Assembly (NCBI GenBank): GCA_036924285.1
Contig: JAYKYS010000008.1
Span: forward strand, 15,361,001 to 15,425,000
DNA: 64,000 nt
Source: Asterella californica
Lineage: Eukaryota > Streptophyta > Marchantiopsida > Marchantiales > Aytoniaceae
Direction: 5' to 3'
Position 1 is the stretch's first letter. Each line of letters starts with the position of its first letter. Under the pieces are notes generated by a model. That model was not told the DNA's origin, made no database searches, and worked only from the letters and a program-made list of their open reading frames with translations. The translations under genes were made by a program, and so were the position numbers. Shown piece by piece: positions 1 to 11,495 of the stretch.

Positions 1-1321
1 TTATTTGTGAAAAATGCACTATTCCCTATCATTTTATGTTCCTTTCAGGGTTCTGGGTAAATCGCAAAAAAGAGCAAAAAAGAGCAAAAACTGAATTATT
101 GAATTTCTAAAATTCTATTTTCTTTTGTAATTTTAGTTAAGTAATTTATGTAAATTATTTTTAATAAAACCATAATTACCAAAATAACCATAGTTGAAAT
201 CAAAATTTCACCATTAAAATTCTTGTCGTAATTTTAACTTGGAATTCCGTAGGAACCTTGGTTTCCTTTTAACCCTGTTAGTAAAAATCTTTAAAAGTGT
301 TAAGTATATTAGTTTCTACAATTGGTATTTAAAAGTACAATAGCTTGATAAGAACTATGACTCGCACGTGTTTTAAGTAAATAGGTCAGGTGAACCCTGG
401 TTCTCTAAAATCTTACACACCAAGTTTGAATCATAAGGGCTATCTATGTACATTATGTAAAATAATTCATATGTAAAAGAAAATTATTTCATTAAATAAA
501 TAAATTTTTGGAATTATATTCCTTTTAGAATAAAAATATACTACTAAAATGCGAGATCCTCTTGTAAAAAACAGTCGGATCTAATATGCTTATTTCTATA
601 AAAGTTAATCCGAAATGCTAAAAATAGCTGCAACTTGAGGCAACATAGTGTTTCAACCTGCCAAGGGGGGTGGGGACCACACCTGCGGCCTGTGACCCAC
701 TCGCCGGTGAGACTAGCGAAGTCGTGTCACGTTCAACTTGTGCTGTCTTTTCATTTTCTATAAAGCTGGGATCTCTCATTAAAGAAAAACGAAAAGGCCA
801 AATTTACTCCAAGCAACATAGCAGTGAACTGACACGAACTAGTTGTGTGTGAACAAGAATGAGTTCAACAACAAATTTCAAGGAGTATTTCCATATTTTC
901 TAAAACTTTCAGTTACAAAATTATGATAAAATCATCAAACAGTCAAAATGCTCTAACTTGTAGTCAGCTCCTGTCTAACGGTTGTGTGCCGAAAAGAGAC
1001 AAAAGCATGGGATACTGTTGGGATGAGAAATCATAATTCCAGAAAAATGTCGGCTTAAAAATAGAGTATACTTGAAAACAACGGGAAGAAGAGAATACTT
1101 CGTGGACTATGTCGACTACCCTACAAGAACAATCGAATGAAGCACGTAAGTGACCGGAAAGCAAGGCTCTTAGGACAAGAATATCTCAAAACATCCATCT
1201 CTTTCCAACATTTTCTTAGTCCCTCTGTCGTAGCCAAAGAAACCCACCGTGAGGTTCGGTGGAGGGTCCGTGGCGGGACTCATTCCGGTTCGCCAGGGTC
1301 AACGATGTTCGCTCTTACTTC

Positions 1322-1345
1322 GCCTGATACTCTACGGTATCAGGC
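1322..1345. repeat. Short perfect inverted repeat
   Basis: The 9-base arms GCCTGATAC (1322-1330) and GTATCAGGC (1337-1345) are perfectly complementary around a 6-base loop. It lies in otherwise unassigned sequence. It may be chance or a transposon relic; no target duplication is visible. Confidence 0.5.
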
Positions 1346-3224
1346 TCAAGGGCTCAAACCGTGGCCCGTCCTCGACGGAACATCCGCGGCCAGGACTCGT
1401 GGGTTAGCAACCGACGACTACTCAGGCCGGCACGCAATAAGCAGAAAAGAAAACAAACTGATAAAATCGATAAAAAGAAAAGGTTGAAATACAGAATCAG
1501 ACTCTACCTCTCTATGCAGTACGTCAGACAGTACCGTCGACATGTCCGCCGTCCGCTGTCTTCCAAACATAGCTAGCGACACTGAAGTATAGGGCAAGCA
1601 AGGCTGCAAGCACACTAAAGCAGACCGTGCAGGCATTGCAGAGACGCATGATGGAGCATGGACGGTTCTCGTTTCTATTATTCCTCGACACTTACTAGGT
1701 TTCGAATTTACTATGTCGGCAGCATTGTCGTCCCTCCGTCCCTCGTACTCCCAATCATTCGGAAACAATTTGAGTGCTTCTGTTATTACCAAGCGCTATA
1801 TGAATCTCCTTATCATCGAATAAAAATCATTTCGTATATGAAGCTTGGTCGTTGTAGCACTGCTGTCTCATTGGAGGTTCCAAATCTTATCTCCCATAAT
1901 AAATATGTGCAACTACGTCGTCGGTGGTATGGAGTTTAATAACTCCATATCCTGCATCAAGTATGGATCAGATACAAATTACTAAATCAACATTTAGTGC
2001 TTGCCTTTTGGTTGATCACAAGATAGGTCAGTTTAGATAGACCATGTGAACTTTTATGAAGTTGCAAACCTACTCTGGTTAGATAAGTTCAGTTATATCT
2101 GTACTGAACAGAAAGCCCATGGTTAAATTAACAACAACCTCAACTTCACAAGCCCCCACTAAACCTCTGAAGGGACGTAAGGCTTATCCATATTTGAATA
2201 ACTGCGTAGGGGTTCTAAGCCCGGTAAGAGTGCATGGAAAGAGTATTTGAAGTACAGAGACGGTGGATGTCGTATAATGAACTGAAAGTGTCGATTCTGC
2301 AGGCAGAAGCATGTACGTCATGATACTCAAGGACGTCATAAGTACTTGGAAAGGAAAGTGGAACGAAGCGCAGGCTGCAGCAAGGGCCGTTCAGACTTTC
2401 CTCTATGTCGTCTCGTTTGTCTGGCCTAGCAGGCAGCAAGGAAATCCTGCTGGTGAAGATTGACAAGGATAATGGGAGGGCATCTGGTGGGCCCTGGTGG
2501 AGATCGGAGGGTAGAAACACCATGGGCTCGTTGGAGTGACTGCCTGTCCCAAAAGGAGGGAGACTGTTAGTCAATCAGACAAACGGGATGGCTATGGCGG
2601 TCAAGGATTCCTTTGTGTGCATGCGGGTACTCCTCCGAAATGGCAGAGTCTCACCAGGCTGACTCTCCTCGCTTGCCTGCAGCCTCTGCTTGCTTGCCTG
2701 GTGTCTGCCACTGTGATCCAGCTGCTGCTGTTGATGGTCCAGCCAGGTCACAGTTCGATGTTCATCCCGTCCCTCTCCTTCTTTCTCCCCACCGTCTCTC
2801 TCGCTGGTGGTGCTGTACCTTTTCTTCTGCTTCACTTGTCTCCTCATGTAGCAACTTGGTCTCATTGACGCAGCAAGCTCGCTTGTGGGGCGAGTGAGCT
2901 TGACTGAGGAGGTGAGTCCCAGAGAAAAGGTGAAGTGCTTAACCAGTCGGTTGGTCGGTCAGTTCAGCCCTTCCCTCCTATCCCATGGGACTTCGTTGAC
3001 CGCTTCTGCTCTGACTTCGTGATTTAGTACCACTTCCCTGGGTCTGCACGACAGTTCAGTTAATCCTTCCGGTACTGTGAGCCTCTAGCCGTGCGTTTTC
3101 GTCCCTCCGAGCTTGGGCACAGTCTGAATCTTCTCTATGTTTCTTGTTCGGTTCTATCGATCGCCTCCAGTCTTTGTCTGTACGCTTTGCCAGTAGTACA
3201 TCTGCACATATTCTATTGATTTGA

Positions 3225-3251
3225 CAGATTTTCAGATTTTCAGATTTTCAG
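3225..3251 (+). repeat. Three tandem CAGATTTT units
   Basis: The octamer CAGATTTT occurs three times in a row, ending in CAG, about 70 bases before the ATG at 3319. It probably lies in the 5' leader or proximal promoter of that gene. Any regulatory role is unproven. Confidence 0.6.
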
Positions 3252-3318
3252 TACCAAATCACACGTAGATGCAAGCAGACGCCGGGCTATAGGGCGAGCT
3301 TATGGATTAGCAGCAACA

Positions 3319-4554
3319 ATGGGGGCCGAACAAGAAACAACTTTGCAGAAGAATGAAAACGGAGTCGTCGATACTGTCATCGACGAGAAGAAGGCTGAGA
3401 AGAAGATGGAGGTGGATGCAAAAGCGGTAGTGCCGCCGACGATTGTGCAGGAGCTGAAACCCAGCGAGCAGGTGAAATCAGTAGCACCAGCACAAGAGCA
3501 GGTTGTGACGAAGACCGGCGAGGATCCTGCGACCATCAGAAAACCAGAAGAGCAATCAAAAGCGACAGCTTCAGCAGCGGAGGAGGTGGTGGAGAAGACG
3601 AAGACTGCCGACGGAGAGCAGAAGAATGCTGTGGCAACGAAATCAGCAGGACCTGTGCCAGTTGCGCAGAAGGAAGCTGGGGCTTCGGCAGTAGGAGCAG
3701 CACAGGTTGGGAAGCCGGCAGATGAGAATAGAAATGCCCTGGAAGAAAAGGAGAAGGAAAATGAAAATTTAACGAACATCAACACCTTGTTGTTGGACGA
3801 CGACGAGGTTGCGACCACTCTGGCCGCAGCGAGCAAGAAGCTGGCTGCCGCCCACGCCAAAGAAAAGAAAAAGAATAAATCGTTGCTTTCGAAATTTCTC
3901 GCAGCCCTGTCACCTAAACGAATTCTCATAAGGTTTCGTGACTGTTATGTCAACACCTGCATGATGGCCTCGGAGAAGGGCGATTTCGCGAACCTCGTGG
4001 CAGGACACCCGGGCATGTTTTACGCGTCTGACAATGTGATGAGCCGCACTTCATCCCAGAAGCGAGAGCGCGATCACGAGGAGGTTTTGGCATCACTTAG
4101 CAGGCAAGTCTCCGCCTCGCTGAGCCGGCAAGCGTCTCAGGCTAGGAGAGGTTCGTCTCCGGGCTTGAACAGGACCGCATCCACGGGGGTGACAGGATTG
4201 AAGAGGAATGCGTCGACAGGAATTCCAGGCTTAAGCAGGAATGCATCGGCTGGAATAGCAGGCTTGAATCGTTCCGGTTCCACAGGAATGCCGAGCTTGA
4301 GCAGACAGGCGTCCACTGGAATGAGTGGCACCACTTTCGGACGAAACTCCTCGACTCGTCGACATGTTCCGGAGTCGGAACTCTTCAAGGGAGGAAGGAG
4401 TACATTCTTAGAGAGCGTAGCTGCCAAAAACTCATCACTATCAACATCCGCAGCTGCGAACGGAAATGCTGCTGTGAAATCGGCTGATTCTTCTGCTCCG
4501 TCATTACCCAGCTTCTCCACATCATCCGCCGTGCAGCAAAAAAAGTCTCAATAG
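3319..4554 (+). CDS. Hypothetical protein (411 aa) with tandem RxxS repeats
   Basis: I do not recognise this family by name. The frame is open for 411 codons without an intron, starts at an ATG in good plant context (AACAATGG) and ends in TAG. Residues 1-180 are a low-complexity stretch rich in Glu, Lys, Ala and Val, probably disordered. Residues 188-250 form a more conserved-looking block, basic and hydrophobic, containing RFRDCYVN and GDFANLVAGHPGMFY. Residues about 255-281 contain SLSRQVSA and SLSRQASQ. Residues 282-336 are five tandem 11-residue units of consensus GLxRxASTGxx. Each unit has an Arg at -3 from Ser, the recognition pattern of basophilic kinases (CDPK/PKA type). The Ser-rich tail has no membrane segment or signal peptide. 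It may be a disordered phosphoprotein. The large antisense frame (3300-3929) is a composition shadow. No neighbour informs its role. Reality of the gene is likely; function is unknown. Confidence 0.75.
   Translation: MGAEQETTLQKNENGVVDTVIDEKKAEKKMEVDAKAVVPPTIVQELKPSEQVKSVAPAQEQVVTKTGEDPATIRKPEEQSKATASAAEEVVEKTKTADGEQKNAVATKSAGPVPVAQKEAGASAVGAAQVGKPADENRNALEEKEKENENLTNINTLLLDDDEVATTLAAASKKLAAAHAKEKKKNKSLLSKFLAALSPKRILIRFRDCYVNTCMMASEKGDFANLVAGHPGMFYASDNVMSRTSSQKRERDHEEVLASLSRQVSASLSRQASQARRGSSPGLNRTASTGVTGLKRNASTGIPGLSRNASAGIAGLNRSGSTGMPSLSRQASTGMSGTTFGRNSSTRRHVPESELFKGGRSTFLESVAAKNSSLSTSAAANGNAAVKSADSSAPSLPSFSTSSAVQQKKSQ
4162..4326 (+). repeat. Five 33-bp tandem coding repeats
   Basis: Exactly five 33-base units encode GLNRTASTGVT, GLKRNASTGIP, GLSRNASAGIA, GLNRSGSTGMP and SLSRQASTGMS. 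The units have diverged at the DNA level but keep Arg-x-x-Ser in each. That suggests selection on the protein rather than a recent slippage expansion. Confidence 0.9.
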
Positions 4555-7529
4555 CAATGTGAAATGAAAATCTACAGCCGTGCGATTACTGTTTCTCTCG
4601 TTCTTTCCTGTAAATTACTGAGCATGGATGTTGGTAGGCATGTAGCTGATACGATTCGTCTTCGCGTTAGTTGTTCATTCGTTTTGTATGTAATTGTAGC
4701 TCCTTCTCCTATATCTGCTCAAGCCAAGAGGGGAAAAATTTATCATCAGAAGTTCTTTTTTCTTTCTTGTCTGTCCATGCGATTGTACATAATTATTCGA
4801 CATGCACATTCGATCTCCTCACTCTTTCGTGATGGAAATTCAGTTTGTATTTTCCGAGGAATAGTGGAAACTTTTATGGGAGGTGAATGAAATGATGGAA
4901 GTGTAACTACATTAGAAACATTCGAGTAGAGGCAGTGTCCATTCGTATGAGTTTGATCTCTGCATACAATTGGCCTCCAGCTGTAGCGCTGTACAGGATA
5001 TGATGTTGGCTCACATGAACTTTCTTCTTGAGTAATTTCAGCTCGAAGTTCTCTCCAGAAAAGCTCCCGAATCTGGAGGATGCGTCTGAACGAGAATGTG
5101 TTCTGTCTTTTCGTGTTGTGTCGTGGCGTAGCGCAAATGACGGTTAGTAACATTCTAAGTTGTTTGGAAGCGTCAAGAGTACGAGCAGAAGTCTCCTGAT
5201 GCAATGTCAGTCCCAGCCTTATTGGAGAGGACACGGGTGCACTTCCCTCCACGGCAGCCCTTCGTCTCGTCGTCTGCTATGAGTGAAGGAGCCAGTCACG
5301 AGTGACTCACGACATAAACTATTAGGTCAAGGACATAAATATTAATGCAAAGGAAGCACCATAGCTGAGTATACGAGTTCTACAGGAAGGACAGAAAATT
5401 CTGCACTGGTGAAAGCGCTGTTAAGTCGGTGATAGTGCAGGTGAAAAATGTAACCGTCCGCATGTTCTGCTTGGCAGATATCTCTGGCCGGCAGGCAACC
5501 GTCATGCATGACAGAATGGGTGTGGTCTTGTCAGCAGATCCGGCTTATGACTGGAAGCAAATCTCTGGATTATTTGTCCGTAAGTCTGTACGAATGGAAA
5601 CGTGCTTCGCTTAAGCTTGCCAGGCTCTGTTCCCACCAACAATCCCGCTCTGCTGCGAAATTCACGACCTCCGGGTTTGTTTGGGTCCTTTGCTCAGACA
5701 GGTCTCCCTAGATTAGTGAGTCGGCACCATTGATCCAGTTTAACTTGCAAGCCAGGCAGTCAGTCATTCAATCATTTCTGATTTAGACAGTCGTTTCACA
5801 CCAGATTTCATCATCTTAGAGTCTGTAGCTAGCTCCCCTTGCCCCGTAAGTTCAAAGCTGAATGGCGGTCCGTCCAGATGATGAGAAGAAACGGTTCGCA
5901 GCGAAGGAATTACCAACTCATGACCTGGCGCTTAGGGAGATCTAAATCTCCTGCAAAGGACAGTACTTGGCGTGTGGCAAATACGACTCATCCCGCCGTT
6001 AAAAGGCAAGCATTTGGTGACTTGATGCTCAAAGGGGCGGCGCTATGTGTTATATATCGTGTTGCCGACGTCAAAGTTGTCATTCAGTTATCAACGCCAA
6101 TGTACCTGCATATGTGGTGCTCATTGCCCAGTGACCTAAACTCGACTTATACATAAACTATAATTCATTCATTTATCAGGGCATACAATAAGTATGCGTC
6201 ATCCCTAGATTCGATTCTTTTCAAACTGCTACTTCAGCGTTTCACTAGGTTAGTTCTTCATTGCTCCCTCCGCTGTCTCTCTTGATCGTCTTTCTCCCAC
6301 ATTCGACTCTGCATGGATCATCGACGAGGGAATCGTTTCAGAAAGGACTACTGAACAAGTCACCCACCTGTGAATGAATCGATCAGCGCTGGAGAGTCGG
6401 AGTCCTTGCCAAGTATGCCGGAAAGCTGCTAATACCAACAGTACTGTTTGATGCATCAGAACGGTTGTTCTTCGTCACCCACGCGCAGATTTCATTCCTT
6501 CATCCGATCATTCACGCATGTCCAGTCTGCGCATCGTTCTCGTTGTACTATGCTCCAGAGCAGCACAGCAGGAGTTCAAGACAGAATGGAGCGGGGTTTG
6601 AGGACATAATCTCTTCATCCAAGAAGCTACTGTACTTTTCTTAGTGGCCTTAGCTGTTCGAACACAACACCAACGTTCCCCGCGGGATAAATATAAAGCA
6701 ACGCAGTTACTTAAACGGTGGTCCACTGAGGCCATCGTACGTACCTACCCCGTAACAAACAGCAGCAACAACGCGGTGCGCGGCATCAACTCGGGTTATA
6801 AAACACGAGACGATGGAACTATTATATAAAACATCTCATGCAACTATAGCGAGAGATATATCTCATACCGCGCAGAATAAAGTCTGACAGAAATTAACTA
6901 ACCCGTAGGGGGGTCTAGAGAAGAGTATCTTGTGAACTACAGTACAAGGCAAAAGAAAGAGTTGGTTTCCATGGGTAGAATTTGACTACGGCTCAAACCA
7001 TCTTGACCCTTGACGGCAGAAATTTACTTGACCCCACCTTTAATACCCATCTTTCATACGTTTGTAGGACGATCTCACCCCTTTTAACTCTGCGATTCTT
7101 TATCACACTTTTGACTGATTACAGCAGGTTCAGTAAACCAGAATGTCAATTAAACTTTGCATTACTTGATCACACCCTCAACTTGCTACAACAAGTTCAG
7201 TAAGTCAGAATGCCAAGTCATCAGAATGCAAAAAGTGCATCGTAAAATATTTAATTTAAAATATTTTTACAATAGATTATCAATTCAGTTATTTTTTATT
7301 TGACTTCGTGCAATATCTTTATAACGGAACTTGCTTAACCTGCAGAGATGTGATTAAGTAACACAAAGTTAAGAAGGATGGGTCAAGTCAGACAAACATA
7401 TTAGGGATGAAGTCTTGACGGTGCGTCTGTATCTGACTAGAAATGTAATTAGCGATGCATCTTCTCTAAGATCTCCTTCAATCTCTGATCTCAGATATCT
7501 CGAGGTATAATTGTGATCAAGCTATCTAT
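4555..7529. other. Intergenic region, no gene recognised
   Basis: This follows the 411-codon gene and should begin with its 3' UTR. A 168-codon minus frame (4746-5252) and several 60-105-codon frames were inspected. None shows a domain, biased composition typical of a protein, or matching exons nearby. No tRNA-like arm or transposon motif was seen. Confidence 0.5.
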
Positions 7530-8152
7530 GTTAGAGGAAGACATCTTTTTCGATTTACATATGAAGAAGAAATCATTGCGGAGCATGACATCATTCGAGA
7601 CACTATACTTTTTTTCATGAGAGATGCGGGTCTTCATGTGAGCAAGGAGGTTAAGGATCTGTATCCCTCCTCTTTCATAGATCCTTCTCGATGACGGGTA
7701 GATTTATATTTCAGCCATGAGGAGTGGTATATGTGACAGATGTGGTTATTGTGGTTCCGATGACTGACTCCTATGTTCGTCAAACTGTACTTACTTCGGG
7801 ATATGTAGTTCTTTGACGACTGAACGAAAGATCCGAGACTACTCAGAGAGAAATGCTTCTGTAGAGTTTTTTTTTCTTGCGATCGAGACCTTCGGATGTC
7901 TTCATCCAAAGTTTACTGACCTGTTGAATTCGTTAGCACGTATGCAGATGGAGAACTCTAGGAGGATTGCTCTATCCTTAGGATGGTATGTCGCTTATGT
8001 GCAACAACGAATCAGTATAGCATTGCAGAGGACGTTAACGGAGACTTTGCAGAAGAGACTCGAGGCTCTTTCATCATCCGTTAGGAGAGGTGGTACATCA
8101 GTGACTCAGCTCATGGAGGCTCGGCTCTCCTTACTTGAGGAGGTTGCATAAT
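7530..8152 (+). pseudogene. Decayed retroelement ORF, C-terminal part (copy 1)
   Basis: Switching frames, the plus strand reads HDIIRDTILFFMRDAGLHVS, then RRVDLYFSHEEWYVTDVVIV, then from about 7813 IETFGCLHPKFTDLLNSLAR and YVQQRISIALQRTLTETLQ. The order (HDxxRD, RVDxxxxxxxxxVTDVxxV, ETFGCLHP, RISxALQR) is one I recognise from C-termini of reverse-transcriptase-like proteins of plants and green algae. At least two frameshifts or stops interrupt it before 7813. The final 112-codon frame (7813-8151) is intact and ends in TAA. This is a dead 5'-truncated copy. I cannot assign the exact clade (LINE or other non-LTR). Confidence 0.55.
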
Positions 8153-10479
8153 TAGCTAAACATAACTAGTGTTCCGAGTTCTTTCTTTTTTCGCCTTGTG
8201 TTTGGTGGTCCTCGTCTTGTATCTCATGGTGGGGGGTTTTCCACTTTCTCTTATGTTTTTTTTCTTTTCCCTACTAGAAAGAGAGAAAAGTGATCAAATA
8301 CAGTATGTGGATTCCTGGACATTGGGAGGAGCTATGTGCGTATGTGGCAACCTTTGTTTCACAAGCTGTCATCATTAGTTTCCGCTTTTAGTATTGTAAT
8401 TGATCTAAAGCGTTGACATAATCTGATTGTGACCTGTTCTATACAGATGAATTTTTTTTGGTTCGATTTGTTTTTAAGTTTTCTTTTTTCGCTGTGGGGC
8501 TTTTTGCAGCCGTGTGCTGCTACACTTTCACATCAAGAGCCCCCCTCCCGGCAGAGAACTCGACCCACCGTAGCTCGTGCTCCGGGGTTGCCAAGAAGTT
8601 ATTGCTTGTTTGCGTTATGTAGAGATGATAAGAGGAACCAATGCTCTTTGTAGTATTTTACATTTCTTTTAATTAAAAAGAACTTAATAAAATCCACTTC
8701 TCAATTTTTGTCTCGTAATAATAGGAAGATCCTCAATAGATTTCACCTGAAGTGCCAAGGGAATCAGTCCGGTGTAAAAGTTGTAATTTTTTCCAAATAC
8801 TCCTGACTTGCAGGAGAGAGTTACGACTTCGGCTAGACATATATGGATATTTTCTGCGAGTTTCTCCGGATGTGCCTGCAAAAGAACACCGTGGGCGCTT
8901 TTTTATTTATTTCTAACTCGTTTCCTTAGTGAATTTTTGCAGATATAAAATCTATACTCCAAGAAACAATTCCAGGTTTCACAGGGAAAACAACGTTAAT
9001 TAATGAAACATTGTACTCTGAACTTATAAGGGAGACCTTCAGCAAACCGCGATTCTAAACAAAACTAGTTGATTATTGTATTTGGTGTGGTATTGCTACC
9101 GCTAATGACTTTGTAAATCATGATGATATGACAGAAGACCGTCTTTATCAAAAAATTAAAGACGTTATTCAGATTAAGTGACGGCTTTTTTTCCTTTCGA
9201 ACGTCTAGGAATATTTTCGCTTAACAGATGAAATCTAGCTTGTCCCATAACGGTAGAAAGCTATCATTTCTCAATTTGTAAAATGTTAAAGATGTACCTT
9301 TGGTAGATAGATAGTCATAAGTTGTATTTTCTAACTTCTTGTTTCCTCAAGTAGACCCTAGTAAATTTGTTTTTCTTAAAACAGTATGATTTATGTTACA
9401 ACTGGAAAAGAGCTTTTAGATCTATAATTTGCCGAATTGATTAAGAAATAAACCCATATTTTGTCATAATTGTATTTGATGTGTCTTTTTACGACTGCTA
9501 GGTTGTGGACCAAAGACAAATCGAGCATACTTGACATAAAGACAGAAATTAATTTTGAGTGAAGGCATGACTCGATCACTACGGTAGAACTTGTTACCTA
9601 CAGTTCGATTCCACACCTCAAGGAGTTCTCCATCGTTTCAGTGCATATCATCACACTATCGTGCCTGCCAGCCACTCATAACTTCCCTACCGTAGATTAG
9701 AATCCTCCGGCCTGGAGATCTCAGCAAAGGCTGTTTGATTCCTGACAAAGGCTCGTAAGATGATGGATCATGTGATAAATAAATAAAAATATGTAGAAAG
9801 GATAAAATTCCAAAAAGAATATTTATTTTATCTTTATTGTATATTTTACGTTGCAGAGAATATCCTCTTTGGTTCTGAATACCTTAAAATTCCATGTTTA
9901 CTTTTCTTAAGAACTGTAATCAGTTTGCTTTCAAATGAAATAGAAAGTGTAAAACTCATGAAGAGTTTTGATTTACATCATTCTTTCAAATATTTCATTC
10001 ATGAAGGGTTTATCATGAAAAGCATTATGCGTTTAACTGTTAACGTTTTTGCTATTCTGAAAATGAATTCGGAGAAATAGTTCCTTATGTCACCAAGAGT
10101 ACTTATATAGACATCGTAAGGACTTACCTTCATCTCATATCTTCAGCTCACGTCTTAGAGAGTTTGATAAGAGTATCTTGGAATCTTTAGCGACATCTTA
10201 GGACAAGGAACCTCTGAGTGTAGATAAGACATCTTGCACGTAGGCAGACATCATTGCTGATATCATATGACGGGATGAGTTTATTATTTATGGAAAAGAC
10301 TCCTCTGACAGTCTTTTTTGGTAGTAGAACCCTCTCGACGCTTTGACTCTGTTGTCGTTTCCTCGTGCGAGATAGACTTATTCTGGAGAGCTATGTGATA
10401 GAGATGGAAGATAGTTCTTACCCACTACATATGCGTCTCCGTGAGACAAGAGATAGTTTGAGTCTTGAGACACGTGAGA
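8153..10479. other. AT-rich intergenic region
   Basis: It contains poly-T stretches and AT-rich sequence with many stops in all frames. Short frames (8169-8378, 8429-8653, 8684-8881 minus, 9391-9579 minus) have no recognisable domain. The part just after 8152 may be the 3' tail of the decayed retroelement. The part from about 10.1 kb may be a heavily eroded upstream section of the next fragment. Confidence 0.5.
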
Positions 10480-11110
10480 CATATCTCCGATTCGATATCT
10501 TAGCTATCGATGGATCATGAGGATTTGCAGTTGTCTCTAACGAGACACCACTTCTTACAGGTTCTTCATGCGCTCTTAGTTGATCTTTTCATCTCACGAG
10601 ATACTAGAGCTCGACTCCGCTCTTGACTCATAGCTTGACCTTGCATTAGAGCATTTTGACTTGCATCGACTATCTTCTCTAAAACGATGAGATTTTGCCT
10701 AGGTTTTGTCTAGTCAGTTGCTTCGACACTGTCCACTTGCGAGTGCGGTGTCTCACTCGACATCTTGGATCGACACTTTACTCGTTGTCCTCACGGTGGA
10801 GAGCAGATAGTTATTCATGATGTCATCATGGATGTTGTGTTTGTTATAGCAGGGGAGAGTGATTACATGACATGGAGAGAGCGTTGATATGCTTTTCAAA
10901 CAAGAGGGTCGATGAGAGCTGACTTGTACATGATGAGAGATGATCAGATCTGAGTGACAGATGTGGTTGTTACCGATTCGACATGAGACTCGATGATGGC
11001 ACAAGTGATTATCCATCTCCCAAGATGGGCTACAAGCGTGTCCTAGCCTTGGAGATATATGGATCGACATCTTTTGAGTTCAACATTTTTATTGAAGATT
11101 GTGACAAAAC
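10480..11110 (+). pseudogene. Decayed retroelement ORF, C-terminal part (copy 2)
   Basis: With stops ignored, the plus strand reads CECGVSLDILDRHFTRCPHG and then GEQIVIHDVIMDVVFVIAGE. This is the Cys/His-rich block (CxCGxxLDxxxxHxxxCxHGG) followed by the HDxxxD block of the same ORF family as the copy at 7.53 kb. Further on are DLYMMRDDQI and VTDVVVTDST, matching the VTDVxxVxxT block there. Several stops are present. The block order agrees with copy 1 and extends it upstream. It is followed by a 3'-tail repeat found twice more in the window. Confidence 0.5.
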
Positions 11111-11149
11111 CTAGCATGAAAGGCGCTAGAGAGTATCACTTTCTTTTTC

Positions 11150-11440
11150 TTTTTGCACTCTTTTTAGACAACTAGTTTTCATTGTTCTACAGAGAGCTTT
11201 AGCAGTACGGTCCACAGGAGAGCAATTGCAATAGGTGATGCTACTTCATGTGCACTTGTTGTATGCAGGAGTTTTGATTTACTGGTGTGTGATATTTAAG
11301 AGCGATAGACAGCTTTAGAGCTACTGATAGTGAAGATTAGCCCCGATGTTTTTCCTCCCTTCGAAGAATTGGTTGCTTGGTCCTTCGGGTCCCTCTTTTC
11401 CTTGTAAGTCTTGATGGGATTTTTCCATCCGTTAGCTACC
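11150..11440 (+). repeat. 3'-tail repeat family, copy 1
   Basis: This stretch shares segments such as CTTGTTGTATGCAGGAGTTT, TTTAGAGCTA and CCTT..GGGTCCCTC in order with 30600-30960 and 49890-50250. Those copies read CTGTTGTATCCAAGAGTTTT and carry the same order of blocks. It lies directly after the decayed ORF at 10.48-11.11 kb, so it is probably the 3' untranslated tail of that retroelement family. The two later copies are more similar to each other because they lie in the segmental duplication. Confidence 0.55.
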
Positions 11441-11495
11441 AACATAAATCCCCGATGTCCACGTTTCTCTTATATGGACATTGGGGATTTATGTT
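11441..11495. repeat. Long hairpin, 21-bp arms
   Basis: Arms at 11441-11461 and 11475-11495 are complementary at 20 of 21 positions, the exception being a G.T wobble, around a 13-base loop. Complementarity continues four bases further outward with one mismatch. It could be a foldback at a transposon end, a terminator-like hairpin or a small-RNA precursor. The position just after the retroelement tail favours a transposon end. Confidence 0.75.

Larger units (their letters stand above)
1..3318. other. Intergenic region upstream of the 411-codon gene
   Basis: No coding sequence is recognised. The first 650 bases are strongly AT-rich. The short open frames here (60-124 codons) show no domain, no repeated residue pattern and no plausible splice structure. 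From about 2.7 kb the plus strand becomes pyrimidine-rich (2763-2815), and three copies of an 8-base unit occur at 3225-3251. Both could belong to the promoter or 5' leader of the gene at 3319, but no core promoter element can be assigned with confidence. Confidence 0.6.

Noticed and set aside
3300..3929. 209-codon minus frame opposite the 411-codon gene
   Set aside because: It is a Ser/Ala/Phe-rich mirror of the Glu/Lys/Ala-rich coding strand; the plus strand has a good start context and structured repeats.
4137..4520. 127-codon minus frame with internal repeats
   Set aside because: The repeats are the reverse reading of the 33-bp coding repeats on the plus strand.
4746..5252. 168-codon minus frame
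   Set aside because: No domain, no splice partners, ordinary composition for noncoding DNA; likely chance.
9600..9640. Possible tRNA T-arm (GTTCGATTCC)
   Set aside because: No acceptor, D or anticodon arm can be formed around it.
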